This document shows, piece after piece, positions 24,825 to 35,284 of a DNA stretch of 59,376 bases (positions are counted from its first letter, which is position 1; every line of letters begins with the position of its first letter). The stretch comes from an uncultured Bacteroidia bacterium. Lineage in GTDB: Bacteria > Bacteroidota > Bacteroidia > Bacteroidales > Prolixibacteraceae. The translations under genes were made by a program, and so were the position numbers. The stretch is taken from the NCBI GenBank assembly GCA_903923905.1, contig CAIXZH010000111.1:1-59376 (forward strand), written 5' to 3'. The notes beneath the pieces were generated by a model. That model saw only the letters and a list, made by a program, of their open reading frames with translations. It did not search any database and was not told where the DNA came from.

Positions 24825-27125
24825 ATGATCAAAAAAACCTGGAAATGTCTGCTGGCATTGGCCCTAATCATTTTCCTTTCTGGCTTAAGTTTCTCCTCTT
24901 ACGGAAACACAGGTAGGTTTAATCGGCCGACAGGATTGTCTGTTAACTTTTTAACCCACACTAATCTGGTGTATATAAATGGTTATCTCACCAATACCCT
25001 TTTGGATGACTCCTTAGCAGGGAAGGATAATTATCAGTTTACTGAAATTGCACAACGTCGCCCTTTCTTAGGCTGGATTGTCAATTCGGATCAGGATAAT
25101 ACCCTGCAAACGGCTTACCGGATTTTGGTTGCTTCAACGCCTGAAAAAATTCGGAATAACATTGGTGATTTCTGGGATTCCGGAAAAATTGAAAGCAATC
25201 AGTCTCTAAATGTAATTTATAACGGAAAGGTGCTTGTTCCGGGGAAAGTATACTTCTTTAGAGTGAAAACCTGGAATAATCATGGCATTGGATCTGATTT
25301 TTCTGATATTGCCCGGTTTAAAATGGCATCCAAATTGTCTGATTATGCGACTGCACGCTATCCGTTACAAAAAGAGGATGATTACCCGGTGTCGGTAAGA
25401 CAATTGCCCGGGAACCTCACGTTCATCGATTTCGGCAACGATGCCTTTGGTCGTTTAAAATTGACTTTACAGGGGAAAAGAGGTATCGACACCCTAACTA
25501 TCCGACTTGGAGAAGCCCAAAAAGATGGCAGGATTGACCGGAATCCCGGAGGTACTATCCGTTATTCCGAATATAAACTCGGAATGGAAGAAGGTTGGAA
25601 AACATACCTGATTGAAATCAGACCTGACAAGCGTAATACTGGTGCCAAGGCCATCAAAATGCCTGATTATACTGGGGAGGTTACCCCATTCCGGTATTGC
25701 GAGATAGCAGGGTATGACGATCAACTTCTTAAAAAACAGGTTGTAAGAGAAATAGTCCACTATCCGTTCGATGAAACCGATTCCTATTTCAGGAGTTCTG
25801 ACACCTTGTTAAACCAGGTTTGGAATTTGTGCAGGTACACCATGAAGGCTACCTCTTTTGCCGGAATTTATTTGGACGGTGATCGCGAACGTATTCCCTA
25901 TGAGGCAGATGCTTTAATCAATCAACTTGGGCAGTACAGTGTTGTCCGTGAGTACAGTATGGCACGTTATTCTCAGGAATACCTCATTAACCATGGTACC
26001 TGGCCTACCGAATGGGTTTTACAATCGGTATTGTTAGCCTGGAACGATTACCTGTTTACCGGAAATAAAGCATATCTGGAACAATATTATGATGATTTGA
26101 AAGCTAAAACACTTTTGCCATTGGAAGATGGATCAGGCTTTATCAGCACAACCACCGGAAAACAAGCTTCTGCATTTTTGACATCAATCCATCTTGAAGA
26201 CAAACTTCGTGATATTGTTGACTGGCCTCAAGCAGGTGGCGTATTGTCCTTGAAAAAAGAGCAGGGAGAAACCGATGGCTTTATTTTCAGGGATATAAAT
26301 ACAGTTGTCAACGCATACCACTACCGAGCCTTGATAATAATGGCTCAGGTAGCCGGACTTATTGGAAATGAGCGCGATAGTAAAATATTTGCCGGAACGG
26401 CGGAAAAATTAAAAACAGCTTTCAATGATAAATTATTAGATAAAAAAAGGAAAGTTTATGTGGATGGAATTGGAACTGATCATGCATCCATTCATTCCAA
26501 TATGTTTCCGCTTGCATTTGGTCTGGTGCCGGAAACCTATGTGGATAAGATTATTAATTTTATTCAGTCAAAAGGAATGGCCTGCAGCGTTTACGGTTCA
26601 CAGTTTTTACTGGAGGCCTTATATAATAGTAATAGCTCATCTTACGGGCTGGAACTTTTAACCTCTACCAGCGACAGGAGTTGGTTCAACATGCTTAAGT
26701 CAGGTTCCACTATTACCATGGAGGCCTGGGACAATAAATACAAACAGAATCAGGATTGGAACCATGCCTGGGGAGCAGCTCCGGCAAACATTATCCCGCG
26801 TAAGCTCATGGGTATCGAACCACTTCAGCCGGGATTCAGCAAAATTCGGATAAAGCCACAGCCGGCCAGCCTCGAATATGCCGAAATCAAATACCCAACT
26901 ATTCGGGGTGAGCTATTTATTTCATTTAAAAATAAGCCTGGAAAATCATTTTTGCTGAAAACAACGATTCCCGCCAATACAACTGCTGTTATTTATCTCC
27001 CATACAGGTCAGAATCACAAAAGGTAACCATGAATGGCAAAGCAGCTTTATATTACAGGGAGGGGAATTATATAATTTTTGATCGGATTGGTTCCGGAAG
27101 CCATACGTTTGAAGTAATAAATTAA
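24825..27125 (+). CDS. secreted alpha-L-rhamnosidase (GH78)
   Basis: A 766-residue protein with a signal peptide (LLALALIIFLSGLSFSS). It opens with the Ig-like domain (FLGWIVNSDQDNTLQTAYRI, GKVYFFRVKTWNNHG), then a beta-domain and the (alpha/alpha)6 catalytic domain. DGDRERIPYEAD near residue 349 holds the conserved Asp-Arg-Glu residues of the GH78 active site, and MEAWDNKYKQNQDWNHAWGA near residue 630 is the other hallmark; the C-terminal beta-sandwich begins at GFSKIRIKPQP. It cuts terminal alpha-L-rhamnose from plant or bacterial glycans. It is slightly shorter than many GH78 enzymes, lacking an N-terminal carbohydrate-binding domain. It stands alone, convergent with rpoD. Confidence 0.9.
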   Translation: MIKKTWKCLLALALIIFLSGLSFSSYGNTGRFNRPTGLSVNFLTHTNLVYINGYLTNTLLDDSLAGKDNYQFTEIAQRRPFLGWIVNSDQDNTLQTAYRILVASTPEKIRNNIGDFWDSGKIESNQSLNVIYNGKVLVPGKVYFFRVKTWNNHGIGSDFSDIARFKMASKLSDYATARYPLQKEDDYPVSVRQLPGNLTFIDFGNDAFGRLKLTLQGKRGIDTLTIRLGEAQKDGRIDRNPGGTIRYSEYKLGMEEGWKTYLIEIRPDKRNTGAKAIKMPDYTGEVTPFRYCEIAGYDDQLLKKQVVREIVHYPFDETDSYFRSSDTLLNQVWNLCRYTMKATSFAGIYLDGDRERIPYEADALINQLGQYSVVREYSMARYSQEYLINHGTWPTEWVLQSVLLAWNDYLFTGNKAYLEQYYDDLKAKTLLPLEDGSGFISTTTGKQASAFLTSIHLEDKLRDIVDWPQAGGVLSLKKEQGETDGFIFRDINTVVNAYHYRALIIMAQVAGLIGNERDSKIFAGTAEKLKTAFNDKLLDKKRKVYVDGIGTDHASIHSNMFPLAFGLVPETYVDKIINFIQSKGMACSVYGSQFLLEALYNSNSSSYGLELLTSTSDRSWFNMLKSGSTITMEAWDNKYKQNQDWNHAWGAAPANIIPRKLMGIEPLQPGFSKIRIKPQPASLEYAEIKYPTIRGELFISFKNKPGKSFLLKTTIPANTTAVIYLPYRSESQKVTMNGKAALYYREGNYIIFDRIGSGSHTFEVIN

Positions 27126-27160
27126 TAAGGCTGGAACGGCTGAACAAGAGAATCGGAGAC

Positions 27161-28030
27161 CTATCCCAGGAATGAGCGCAAGGGATTATTTTTTTGGATA
27201 TTCTTTAATTTTTTGAGCGCTTTCATCTTAAGTTGTCTGACTCTTTCACGAGTCAGATTCATTACAATAGCGATTTCATCTATCGATAAAGCGTGTTCGC
27301 CAATTAACCCAAAATTATACCTTAGGATTTGAGCTTCCCTGGCTTCCAAGGTTCCTAATGCTCTCTCAATTTCAACCTTTAATGAATTGTTTAACAGGGA
27401 TATATCAGGACTTGGTTCATCATTGTTAATTAAAGTATCCCAAAGCGTATATTCATCACTGTCACTTTCGCGCAACGGGGCATCCGCAGAAATATGGAAA
27501 GTAGATGATTGCAAAGCCTCCTGTATAATATTGGGTTCAAGTCTTAACAATTCTGCAATTTCGTCAGGCATAGGTTCACGCTGATAATCCTGCTCAAGTT
27601 TGATAAAAGCAGTGTTAATCTTTAACAGGGATCCTATCTTATTCAGGGGCAATCTGACTATTCTTGACTGTTCAGCTATTGCCTGTAAAATAGATTGTCT
27701 GATCCACCAGACCGCATAGGAGATAAACTTAAATCCACGGGTTTCGTCAAAACGTTGAGCCGCTTTTATCAACCCCAAATTGCCTTCATTGATTAAATCA
27801 GGTAAAGTCAAACCCTGATTTTGATATTGTTTTGCAACAGAAACAACAAAACGGAGATTTGCCTGGATTAGAGTCTCCAAAGCTTTTTGATCTCCGCTTT
27901 TAATGGCTCGTCCCAGATTTACCTCTTCCTCTGCAGAAATAAGATTTAATTTACCGATCTCATGGAGGTAAAGATCCAGGGATGCTGCATCTCTGTTCGT
28001 AATCTGTTTAGAGATTCTAAGCTGTCTCAT
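27161..28030 (-). CDS. rpoD: RNA polymerase primary sigma factor (Bacteroidota RpoD type)
   Basis: A sigma-70 protein of 289 residues from the ATG at 28030. The longer frame (to 28066) is rejected because a TATCTTTG promoter element lies on the minus strand at 28064-28071 and because family members begin MRQLxI. It lacks region 1.1 and the large non-conserved region, as usual in the phylum. Region 1.2 is SLDLYLHEIGKLNLISAEEE, region 2 includes LPDLINEGNLGLIKAAQRFD and FISYAVWWIRQSI (-10 recognition), and region 4 ends TRERVRQLKMKALKKLK (-35 recognition helix). It directs transcription from the TAnnTTTG promoters found throughout the window. Divergent from rho. Confidence 0.93.
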   Translation of the reverse strand: MRQLRISKQITNRDAASLDLYLHEIGKLNLISAEEEVNLGRAIKSGDQKALETLIQANLRFVVSVAKQYQNQGLTLPDLINEGNLGLIKAAQRFDETRGFKFISYAVWWIRQSILQAIAEQSRIVRLPLNKIGSLLKINTAFIKLEQDYQREPMPDEIAELLRLEPNIIQEALQSSTFHISADAPLRESDSDEYTLWDTLINNDEPSPDISLLNNSLKVEIERALGTLEAREAQILRYNFGLIGEHALSIDEIAIVMNLTRERVRQLKMKALKKLKNIQKNNPLRSFLG

Positions 28031-28217
28031 AAAAAATATCAGGTTAGGAATTCCCAATGACATCAAAGATAGAATATATTAATTTACATTTTACATTAAT
28101 TTATCAATAAAAAATTGAGAAAATTTTAATTATAGTTGTTTTTTTGGCAGAAGGCAATTCAGGTTCTGGTATGAAATTTGTACATTAAATGATAGAAACA
28201 AAAAAAAAGTATGATAA

Positions 28218-28248
28218 TTTGTAAATTCAAATCTTATCCTTATTTTTG
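28218..28248 (+). promoter_or_regulatory. rho promoter
   Basis: TTTG (28218-28221), 19-bp spacer, TATTTTTG (28241-28248): a full match to the Bacteroidota consensus. Transcription would start near 28255, leaving a leader of about 140 nt before the rho ATG. The rest of the 363-bp rpoD-rho gap holds the divergent rpoD element and AT-rich sequence. Confidence 0.8.
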
Positions 28249-28393
28249 CAAAGTATTTCAAATACAACATTGCACGTAAACTTCATTGAATCCTGATTCA
28301 CTTCCAAAAATTTAATAAAATTAAACTGTCAGATTTTTCAGTAATCTCTTATTGACAAAATCCTGGTAATCAATAAATAATCAAAAATACAAC

Positions 28394-30157
28394 ATGTACG
28401 ACATTCTTGAATTAAGCAAGAAACTATTGCCCGAATTGCGCGATATAGGCAAAGAGTTAAATATTAAGCGGGTAGAATCATTTAAAAAGCAGGAACTTAT
28501 TTACAAAATACTTGATAATCAAGCAATTCAGGCTTCTGAGATTAAAAAGCCTGAAAAAAAGGTTTTACCAAGAATTGTAAAAGCAGATACTTCCGTCATA
28601 GTGAAGGATATTGAACCAACCACACCTGAAGCCGCTCCTGAGAAAGAAATTATTTTCGAATCCACTGAAGTAATCGCCGATACCACTCCAGTTGAAAGAC
28701 AACCTTTGATCCGCCCTTTCCCCAAAAGGATAGAGAAATCCAGACTGGAATCAATTGATACCAAGGAAAGACGTCCAAGGGTGTTAAGAACAGAACCTTT
28801 AATTACGGTGTCCGTTGATAAAACCATTCCACCTGCGGTTATAGAGAGTGATCCTGAGAATAAAGAACCTGCCGTTGAGGCGACGTTAATTGGCGAGCCT
28901 GTTAAAGAGGTACGGATCGAAACTGAGCAGTCTGCCAGACCTATCTTTCAGAAAAAAAGTACGCACCAGGCCGGACCAAACCAGCCAAAACCGGTTCATC
29001 AGTCTCAGAAACCGCGCGAAACCGAGAAATCCTATGATTTTGAAGGAATTATAAGCGCAACAGGTGTCCTGGAGATCATGCAGGAAGGGTATGGTTTTTT
29101 ACGCTCTTCCGATTATAATTACCTCACCTCGCCCGATGATGTTTATGTTTCTCAATCTCAGATAAAATTATTTGGACTCAAAACCGGTGATACAGTCAAC
29201 GGAATTATCCGTCCACCTAAAGAGGGTGAAAAATATTTTCCGCTGGTTAAGGTGATTGAAATCAATGGAAGAAGTCCGGAATATATCCGCGACAGAGTCC
29301 CTTTTGAACATCTGACTCCGCTTTTCCCGGATGAGAAATTTAATATTACCGGAAAAGCGAGCAGTCTTTCTGCACGCGTGGTTGATTTGTTTGCCCCTAT
29401 TGGTAAAGGTCAGCGGGGTCTGATTGTAGCTCAGCCAAAAACCGGTAAGACGGTTTTACTAAAGGATATTGCCAATGCAATAGCTGCGAATCATCCGGAA
29501 GTTTATATGATCGTTTTGCTGATTGACGAAAGACCCGAAGAGGTCACTGATATGGCTCGCAGCGTAAACGCCGAGGTAATCGCTTCAACCTTCGACGAAC
29601 CTGCTGAGAGACACGTACGCGTGGCAAATATGGTGCTCGAAAAAGCGAAACGACTTGTCGAATGCGGCCATGATGTGGTGATCCTTCTGGACTCAATTAC
29701 CCGTCTGGCAAGAGCATACAATACTGTGGCTCCGGCTTCCGGAAAGGTATTGTCAGGGGGTGTTGATGCTAATGCACTCCATAAACCAAAACGGTTCTTT
29801 GGCGCTGCCCGTAACATTGAAGAGGGTGGTTCATTGACCATTCTGGCAACAGCACTTACCGATACCGGATCAAAAATGGATGATGTGATTTTCGAAGAAT
29901 TCAAGGGAACCGGCAATATGGAGCTTCAGCTTGACCGTAAACTCTCGAACCGCCGGATCTTTCCTTCGGTCGATATTATTGCCTCCAGCACCCGTCGTGA
30001 AGACCTTTTGCTTGACAAAGCAATGCTCGATAAGATTTGGGTCTTACGCAATTTCCTTAACGGCATGAACCCGGTTGAAGCGATGGACTTTGTTAAAGAC
30101 CGGCTCATTAAAACTTCTTCTAATGAAGAATTCCTCATTTCAATGAATAGTGATTAA
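28394..30157 (+). CDS. rho: transcription termination factor Rho
   Basis: A 587-residue RNA-dependent ATPase that ends transcription. The Rho_N domain is at residues 1-45 ([20 protein letters not shown]). Residues about 50-215 form a low-complexity, Pro/Glu/Lys-rich insertion absent from E. coli Rho (419 residues). The RNA-binding cold-shock-like domain follows ([35 protein letters not shown]), then Walker [12 protein letters not shown] near residue 350, Walker [17 protein letters not shown] and the Q-/R-loop segments. Such insertions are common in Bacteroidota and may add RNA binding or phase-separating behaviour. A long leader upstream could serve autoregulation, as in other Rho genes (inference). 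Confidence 0.96.
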   Translation: MYDILELSKKLLPELRDIGKELNIKRVESFKKQELIYKILDNQAIQASEIKKPEKKVLPRIVKADTSVIVKDIEPTTPEAAPEKEIIFESTEVIADTTPVERQPLIRPFPKRIEKSRLESIDTKERRPRVLRTEPLITVSVDKTIPPAVIESDPENKEPAVEATLIGEPVKEVRIETEQSARPIFQKKSTHQAGPNQPKPVHQSQKPRETEKSYDFEGIISATGVLEIMQEGYGFLRSSDYNYLTSPDDVYVSQSQIKLFGLKTGDTVNGIIRPPKEGEKYFPLVKVIEINGRSPEYIRDRVPFEHLTPLFPDEKFNITGKASSLSARVVDLFAPIGKGQRGLIVAQPKTGKTVLLKDIANAIAANHPEVYMIVLLIDERPEEVTDMARSVNAEVIASTFDEPAERHVRVANMVLEKAKRLVECGHDVVILLDSITRLARAYNTVAPASGKVLSGGVDANALHKPKRFFGAARNIEEGGSLTILATALTDTGSKMDDVIFEEFKGTGNMELQLDRKLSNRRIFPSVDIIASSTRREDLLLDKAMLDKIWVLRNFLNGMNPVEAMDFVKDRLIKTSSNEEFLISMNSD

Positions 30158-30182
30158 TTCTGTCAAACTATACATAATAAAG

Positions 30183-30210
30183 AAAAGGAGCCGGAAGGTT
30201 CTTTTTTTTT
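30183..30210 (+). terminator. terminator after rho
   Basis: AAGGAGCC and GGTTCTTTT pair around GGAA and lead into a run of ten T residues, 25 bp past the rho stop codon. The following 220 bp up to the ATPase gene contain only the TATTTTTG element at 30405-30412. Confidence 0.75.
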
Positions 30211-30430
30211 GTCTGATATTTCCTTATTGTCATATTTATCACCTGTCAAATACCCCGATTGCCGGATAAATCATATCTGAATTTGCCAGCTTTGACCTGT
30301 TTTTGTTCACTGATCATACCTAAACTACTTATTTTTATTAAATATAAATTGCACAAATACGGTAAAATGCAAACTCCAGATAGCAATATTAATTGTTAAT
30401 TGATTATTTTTGTCTCATTAAATTACTGAT

Positions 30431-31609
30431 TTGGAAAATTTTTTTGAAGCACATAAAGTCTTGGTAGAGGCCTCATCTGATCTGATAAACAGGGAGTTGT
30501 ATAATGATATTGACTGGTCACACCGGCTTATCGGGGTAAAGGGATTTCGCGGTGTGGGGAAAACGACCTTTCTGTTAGACTATATCCGGAAGAACTATGG
30601 CAATTCACGTGATTGTTTATATGTCAATCTCAACGATTTTTATTTTGCCAAAAGACGCATATTCTCCTTTGCTGATGAATTTTATAAAAGGGGTGGGAAG
30701 GTCCTGGTTTTGGATCAGATTCACAAGTATGAAGAATGGTCAAAAGATTTGAGACAGTGTTATGACGAACTTCCTGGACTGAAAATAGTCTTCAGTAGTT
30801 CACCTGTCCTGAGAATTTTGGAAGGAAATAATGAGCTGAAGGAAATTGCCAGTATCTATCATCTTGAAGGTTTGTCATTTCGCGAATTTCTCAATTACCG
30901 AACCGGGGAAGAATTTCCAAAACTTGGATTGGAGGATATCCTGAGTCATCACCGGGAAATTGTGCCTGACATCATTAATAAGGTAAGACCTCTTGCTTTT
31001 TTTCCTGAATACCTGAAAAGTGGTTTTTATCCTTATTTTATTAAAAATCCAGAATTTTACAGGGAAAGCCTGCTTCGCCACGTTAATCTTGCACTCGAAA
31101 TAGATGTGACCTATTTGAACCAGATAGAACTGAAGTATCTTCCTAAACTACGTAAATTACTCCAGCTGATTGGAGGGCAGATGCCTTTCTCACCGAATGT
31201 CAGCAAAATCAGTGCTGAAATTGAAACCTCCAGGGCCACGGTGATCAACTACCTCCATTATTTGAAAAATGCAAGGCTGATCAACCTGCTATTCTCGAAC
31301 CATACCAATGGCCAGCTTCAAAAACCTGATCTGGTCTATCTTCAAAACACTAATTTACTGCATATCATTGCACCCGATAATATTAACAACAGGAATCTGC
31401 GGTTGACCTTTCTTTACAATCAGTTGGCCTATCATCATAAAGTTTCCAGCTCCTCCGATTATGATTTTAGGGTCGATGATCAATTTAATCTTTCAGTCGG
31501 CGGAAAATATACTCAGGCTGAAGGGGAGAATAGTTTTGCAGCGGCGGATATGATTGAAGTGGGAGAGGGGAATACAATTCCGCTTTGGCTATTTGGCTTC
31601 CTCTATTAA
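30431..31609 (+). CDS. AAA_14/DUF4143-type ATPase with altered Walker B
   Basis: A 392-residue member of the archaeal-type AAA_14 group. Walker A is GFRGVGKTT (near residue 38). Walker B reads VLVLDQIHKYEEW near residue 96: relatives have DEIHKY or DEVHKY, so the catalytic glutamate appears to be glutamine. The sensor-like strand KIVFSSSPVL follows. The C-terminal DUF4143-type domain has a weak remnant of the nuclease motif (DYDFRVDDQF, SVGGKYT). Translation probably begins at the TTG at 30431, since a TATTTTTG -7 element lies at 30405-30412 and no ATG is available nearby. It sits alone between rho and nifJ. It may bind but not turn over ATP efficiently; partner unknown. Confidence 0.8.
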   Translation: MENFFEAHKVLVEASSDLINRELYNDIDWSHRLIGVKGFRGVGKTTFLLDYIRKNYGNSRDCLYVNLNDFYFAKRRIFSFADEFYKRGGKVLVLDQIHKYEEWSKDLRQCYDELPGLKIVFSSSPVLRILEGNNELKEIASIYHLEGLSFREFLNYRTGEEFPKLGLEDILSHHREIVPDIINKVRPLAFFPEYLKSGFYPYFIKNPEFYRESLLRHVNLALEIDVTYLNQIELKYLPKLRKLLQLIGGQMPFSPNVSKISAEIETSRATVINYLHYLKNARLINLLFSNHTNGQLQKPDLVYLQNTNLLHIIAPDNINNRNLRLTFLYNQLAYHHKVSSSSDYDFRVDDQFNLSVGGKYTQAEGENSFAAADMIEVGEGNTIPLWLFGFLY

Positions 31610-31662
31610 TTACCTTGAATTTTGTGATATACGAATTTATATTGAATAAAAATTAAATCAAA

Positions 31663-34600
31663 ATGGCAAAACAAAAAAAGTTTATTACCTGTGACGGGAA
31701 CTACGCTGCCTCCTACATCAGTTATATGTTCAGTGAGGTTGCTTGTATTTATCCTATTACTCCATCCTCTACAATGGCAGAGGTGGTTGATGAATGGGCT
31801 GCAAATGGCCGTAAGAATATTTTTGGTCAGCCGGTCCGCCTTGCAGAAATGCAAAGTGAAGGTGGTGCAGCAGGAGCTGTTCATGGAGCGTTGCAGTCAG
31901 GTTCACTGACTACCACTTATACCGCTTCACAAGGATTGTTGCTGATGATTCCCAACATGTATAAGATTGCCGGTGAATTATTACCAACGGTTTTTCATGT
32001 CAGCGCGCGCGCTCTGGCCAGCCATGCACTCTCCATTTTTGGTGATCATAGTGACGTTTACTCTTGCCGTCAGGCCGGTTTTGCAATGCTTGCCTCCGGA
32101 TCTGTTCAGGAAGTGATGGACCTGAGCGGTGTTTCTCACTTGACTACCATTAAGAGCCGGGTGCCATTTATGAATTTCTTTGACGGTTTCCGTACCTCTC
32201 ATGAGGTTCAGAAAATCGAGACCATTGCCCAGGAAGACCTTGCTGCATTGCTCGATATGGAAGCGCTCGAGGCCTTCAGAAAACGCGCACTTAATCCTGA
32301 ACACCCCGTAACCCGCGGCACAGCCCAGAACCCAGATATCTTCTTCCAGGCCCGTGAAGCCGGAAATAAGTATTACGATGCTGTTCCCGATATGGTCGAG
32401 TCCTATATGAATGAGATAACCAGGATTACCGGAAGGGAATATCATCCGTTTACCTATTACGGTGCACCCGATGCTGAAAACATTATTGTGGCTATGGGCT
32501 CAGTTACCGAAACAATCAAGGAAACAATCGACTACCTGAATGCACAGGGGAAAAATTATGGATTGATCAGTGTTCACCTTTATCGTCCATTCTCTGTGAA
32601 ATACCTGTTTAATGTAATTCCTTCCACGGTGAAACGGATTGCAGTTCTTGACAGGACCAAAGAACCTGGTGCAAACGGTGAACCACTCCACCTGGATATG
32701 CGCGATGCTTTCTACGACCGGCCAAATGCCCCGATTATTGTCGGAGGTCGTTACGGACTCGGATCCAAGGATGTTACACCATCACAGATTATCGCGGTTT
32801 ACAAAAACCTCGAAATGAATGAACCGAAGAATAATTTCACCATTGGTATTGAGGATGACGTAACTTTCCACTCACTTCCATTAATTCCAGAAGTGAAAGT
32901 CTCTTCCGAAGATATCTATGAAGCCAAGTTTTATGGACTCGGTTCTGACGGAACAGTTGGGGCCAATAAAAACTCAATTAAGATCATTGGTACAGCAACT
33001 GATAAATATTGCCAGGCATATTTTGCATATGACTCCAAGAAATCGGGAGGATTTACTGCCTCACATCTCCGCTTTGGTGACAGCCATATCCGTTCCACCT
33101 ATTTGATCACCACTCCTGACTTTGTGGCTTGCCACGTTCAGGCATACGTCAATCTTTATGATGTATTAAAAGGATTGAAAAAAGGGGGTTCATTCCTGTT
33201 GAATACCATTTGGGAAGAGGAAGAGGTAAAACTCAGATTGCCTGATGCCATGAAAAAAACATTGGCTGAAAAGGAGATTAATTTCTACATCATCAACGGG
33301 ACAAAACTCGCGGTTGATCTTGGTCTGGGTGGTCGTACCAATACCATTATGCAGGCGGCATTCTTCCGGATTACCAATGTGATTCCTTATGAACTGGCAC
33401 AGGAGCACATGAAAAAGGCTATTGTTAAGTCTTATGGAATGAAGGGCGAATCGATAGTCAAGATGAACTTTGCGGCTGTTGATGCCGGTGGAAACAATGT
33501 CCAGAAGATTTCAGTTCCTGCTGAGTGGGCAAAGATTAAAGTCGGAGCAGATGATTCAGTTAGCACTCGTCCTGACTTTATCAAAAATGTGGTTGATGTA
33601 ATCAACGCACAAAAAGGGGATGATCTGCCGGTTTCTACCTTCAACGGAAGGGAAGACGGAACATTTGATGCAGGTACCACAGCTTTCGAAAAGCGGGGTA
33701 TTGCGGTAGACGTTCCACAATGGATGCCTGAGAATTGTATTCAGTGTAACCAGTGTTCGTATGTCTGCCCTCACGCTGCAATCCGTCCGTTCCTGATTAA
33801 CGATACAGAATTAGCGGCCCTTCCTGCAGATACTGCAACGATCAAACCAAACGGAAAACAATTTGCCGGTCATCAATTCCGTATCCAAATTGCACCGCTT
33901 GATTGTACCGGTTGCGGCAATTGCGCTGATGTTTGTCCTTCCAAAGAAAAGTCACTCATAATGAAACCGCTTGAATCCCAGGTAGCTGAGGTTGCCCGTT
34001 GGGATCATTTTGCCGCTAATGTGACTTATAAGGATAAGATTGTCGAAAAAGATAAAACGATTAAGAATACGCAGTTTGCACAGCCTTTATTCGAATTTTC
34101 TGGTGCATGTGCCGGTTGCGGTGAAACTCCTTATATTAAACTGATCACCCAGCTCTTCGGCGAACGGATGATGGTTGCCAATGCCACAGGTTGTTCTTCA
34201 ATTTATGGCGGATCGGCACCTGCAACATCCTATTGTACAAACGATGAATCGGGTCATGGTCCGGCTTGGGCAAATTCCTTGTTCGAGGATAACGCCGAAT
34301 ATGGTTTTGGAATGTCGGAAGGGGTGGCTGCCAGCCGCGACAGAATTAAATCGATCATGCTTTCTGCAATTGAAGAGGGAGTTTCTGATGATGTAAAAGA
34401 GGTCTTTAACCAGTGGATAGAAGGCCGTGACAATGCTGCTGCTTCTGAAGTTGCTGCCAAAAAAGTTCTTGAGATACTCAACGGTAATAATACCCTCTAT
34501 GCCAAAGAATTATTGTCGCTAAGCCAGTTCCTGATCAAGAAATCGATCTGGATATTTGGAGGAGACGGATGGGCTTATGATATCGGTTACGGCGGTTTAG

Positions 34601-35217
34601 ATCACGTTTTGGCCTCAGGAAAAGATATTAATGTCCTGGTTTTGGATACTGAAGTGTATTCCAATACGGGTGGTCAGGCCTCCAAGTCAACTCCGGTGGG
34701 AGCTGTTGCCAAATTTGCAGCTTCCGGAAAGCGGATCCGCAAAAAGGACCTTGGTGCGATTTCCATGACCTATGGCTATATCTATGTTGCCCAGGTTTCA
34801 ATGGGTGCCAGCAATTCACAGGTGTTAAAAACCATGCGTGAAGCTGAGGCATATCCGGGACCATCCATTGTGATTGCTTATGCCCCTTGTATTGCTCACG
34901 GATTACGTTCGATGGGCCGTACCCAGGAAGAGGAAAAATTAGCCGTTGAATGTGGCTACTGGCATCTTTACCGCTTCAACCCACAATTGGAAGCCGAAGG
35001 CAAGAATCCGTTCCAGCTCGATTCCAAGGAGCCTGACTGGAGTAAATTCCAGGATTACCTCAACGGGGAGGTGCGTTACACTGCACTCAAAAAATCGTTC
35101 CCTGCCGAGGCACACGAACTGTTCCTGGCTGCCGAGGAGAATGCCAAATGGAGATATCGTTCATACCAGCGTATGGCTTCCCAAAGCTGGGAACTGCCTG
35201 CTGCGAAAGAGGAATAA
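31663..35217 (+). CDS. nifJ: pyruvate:ferredoxin (flavodoxin) oxidoreductase
   Basis: A 1184-residue single-chain PFOR that converts pyruvate and CoA to acetyl-CoA and CO2, reducing ferredoxin. Domain order: N-terminal pyruvate-binding domain (YPITPSSTMAEVVDEWA), the transketolase C-like domain (LISVHLYRPFS), the gamma domain with GLGGRTNTIMQAAFF, a two-cluster ferredoxin domain (CIQCNQCSYVCP from residue 692 and CTGCGNCADVCP from residue 748), an extra CAGCGE cluster ligand near residue 820, and the thiamine diphosphate domain (GGDGWAYDIGYGG near 966, then DTEVYSNTGGQASK). Length is full. It marks an anaerobic or microaerobic fermentative lifestyle. It is monocistronic, followed by a terminator. 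Confidence 0.97.
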   Translation: MAKQKKFITCDGNYAASYISYMFSEVACIYPITPSSTMAEVVDEWAANGRKNIFGQPVRLAEMQSEGGAAGAVHGALQSGSLTTTYTASQGLLLMIPNMYKIAGELLPTVFHVSARALASHALSIFGDHSDVYSCRQAGFAMLASGSVQEVMDLSGVSHLTTIKSRVPFMNFFDGFRTSHEVQKIETIAQEDLAALLDMEALEAFRKRALNPEHPVTRGTAQNPDIFFQAREAGNKYYDAVPDMVESYMNEITRITGREYHPFTYYGAPDAENIIVAMGSVTETIKETIDYLNAQGKNYGLISVHLYRPFSVKYLFNVIPSTVKRIAVLDRTKEPGANGEPLHLDMRDAFYDRPNAPIIVGGRYGLGSKDVTPSQIIAVYKNLEMNEPKNNFTIGIEDDVTFHSLPLIPEVKVSSEDIYEAKFYGLGSDGTVGANKNSIKIIGTATDKYCQAYFAYDSKKSGGFTASHLRFGDSHIRSTYLITTPDFVACHVQAYVNLYDVLKGLKKGGSFLLNTIWEEEEVKLRLPDAMKKTLAEKEINFYIINGTKLAVDLGLGGRTNTIMQAAFFRITNVIPYELAQEHMKKAIVKSYGMKGESIVKMNFAAVDAGGNNVQKISVPAEWAKIKVGADDSVSTRPDFIKNVVDVINAQKGDDLPVSTFNGREDGTFDAGTTAFEKRGIAVDVPQWMPENCIQCNQCSYVCPHAAIRPFLINDTELAALPADTATIKPNGKQFAGHQFRIQIAPLDCTGCGNCADVCPSKEKSLIMKPLESQVAEVARWDHFAANVTYKDKIVEKDKTIKNTQFAQPLFEFSGACAGCGETPYIKLITQLFGERMMVANATGCSSIYGGSAPATSYCTNDESGHGPAWANSLFEDNAEYGFGMSEGVAASRDRIKSIMLSAIEEGVSDDVKEVFNQWIEGRDNAAASEVAAKKVLEILNGNNTLYAKELLSLSQFLIKKSIWIFGGDGWAYDIGYGGLDHVLASGKDINVLVLDTEVYSNTGGQASKSTPVGAVAKFAASGKRIRKKDLGAISMTYGYIYVAQVSMGASNSQVLKTMREAEAYPGPSIVIAYAPCIAHGLRSMGRTQEEEKLAVECGYWHLYRFNPQLEAEGKNPFQLDSKEPDWSKFQDYLNGEVRYTALKKSFPAEAHELFLAAEENAKWRYRSYQRMASQSWELPAAKEE

Positions 35218-35236
35218 GCAATTCAAATACACCTTT

Positions 35237-35267
35237 AAAAAAGCGTCTTGTCAGGGCGCTTTTTTTT
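35237..35267 (+). terminator. terminator after nifJ
   Basis: AAAAAAGCG (35237-35245) pairs with CGCTTTTTT (35257-35265), 20 bp after the nifJ stop, followed by further T residues. Confidence 0.85.
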
Positions 35268-35284
35268 ATATATTTATTTAACGA

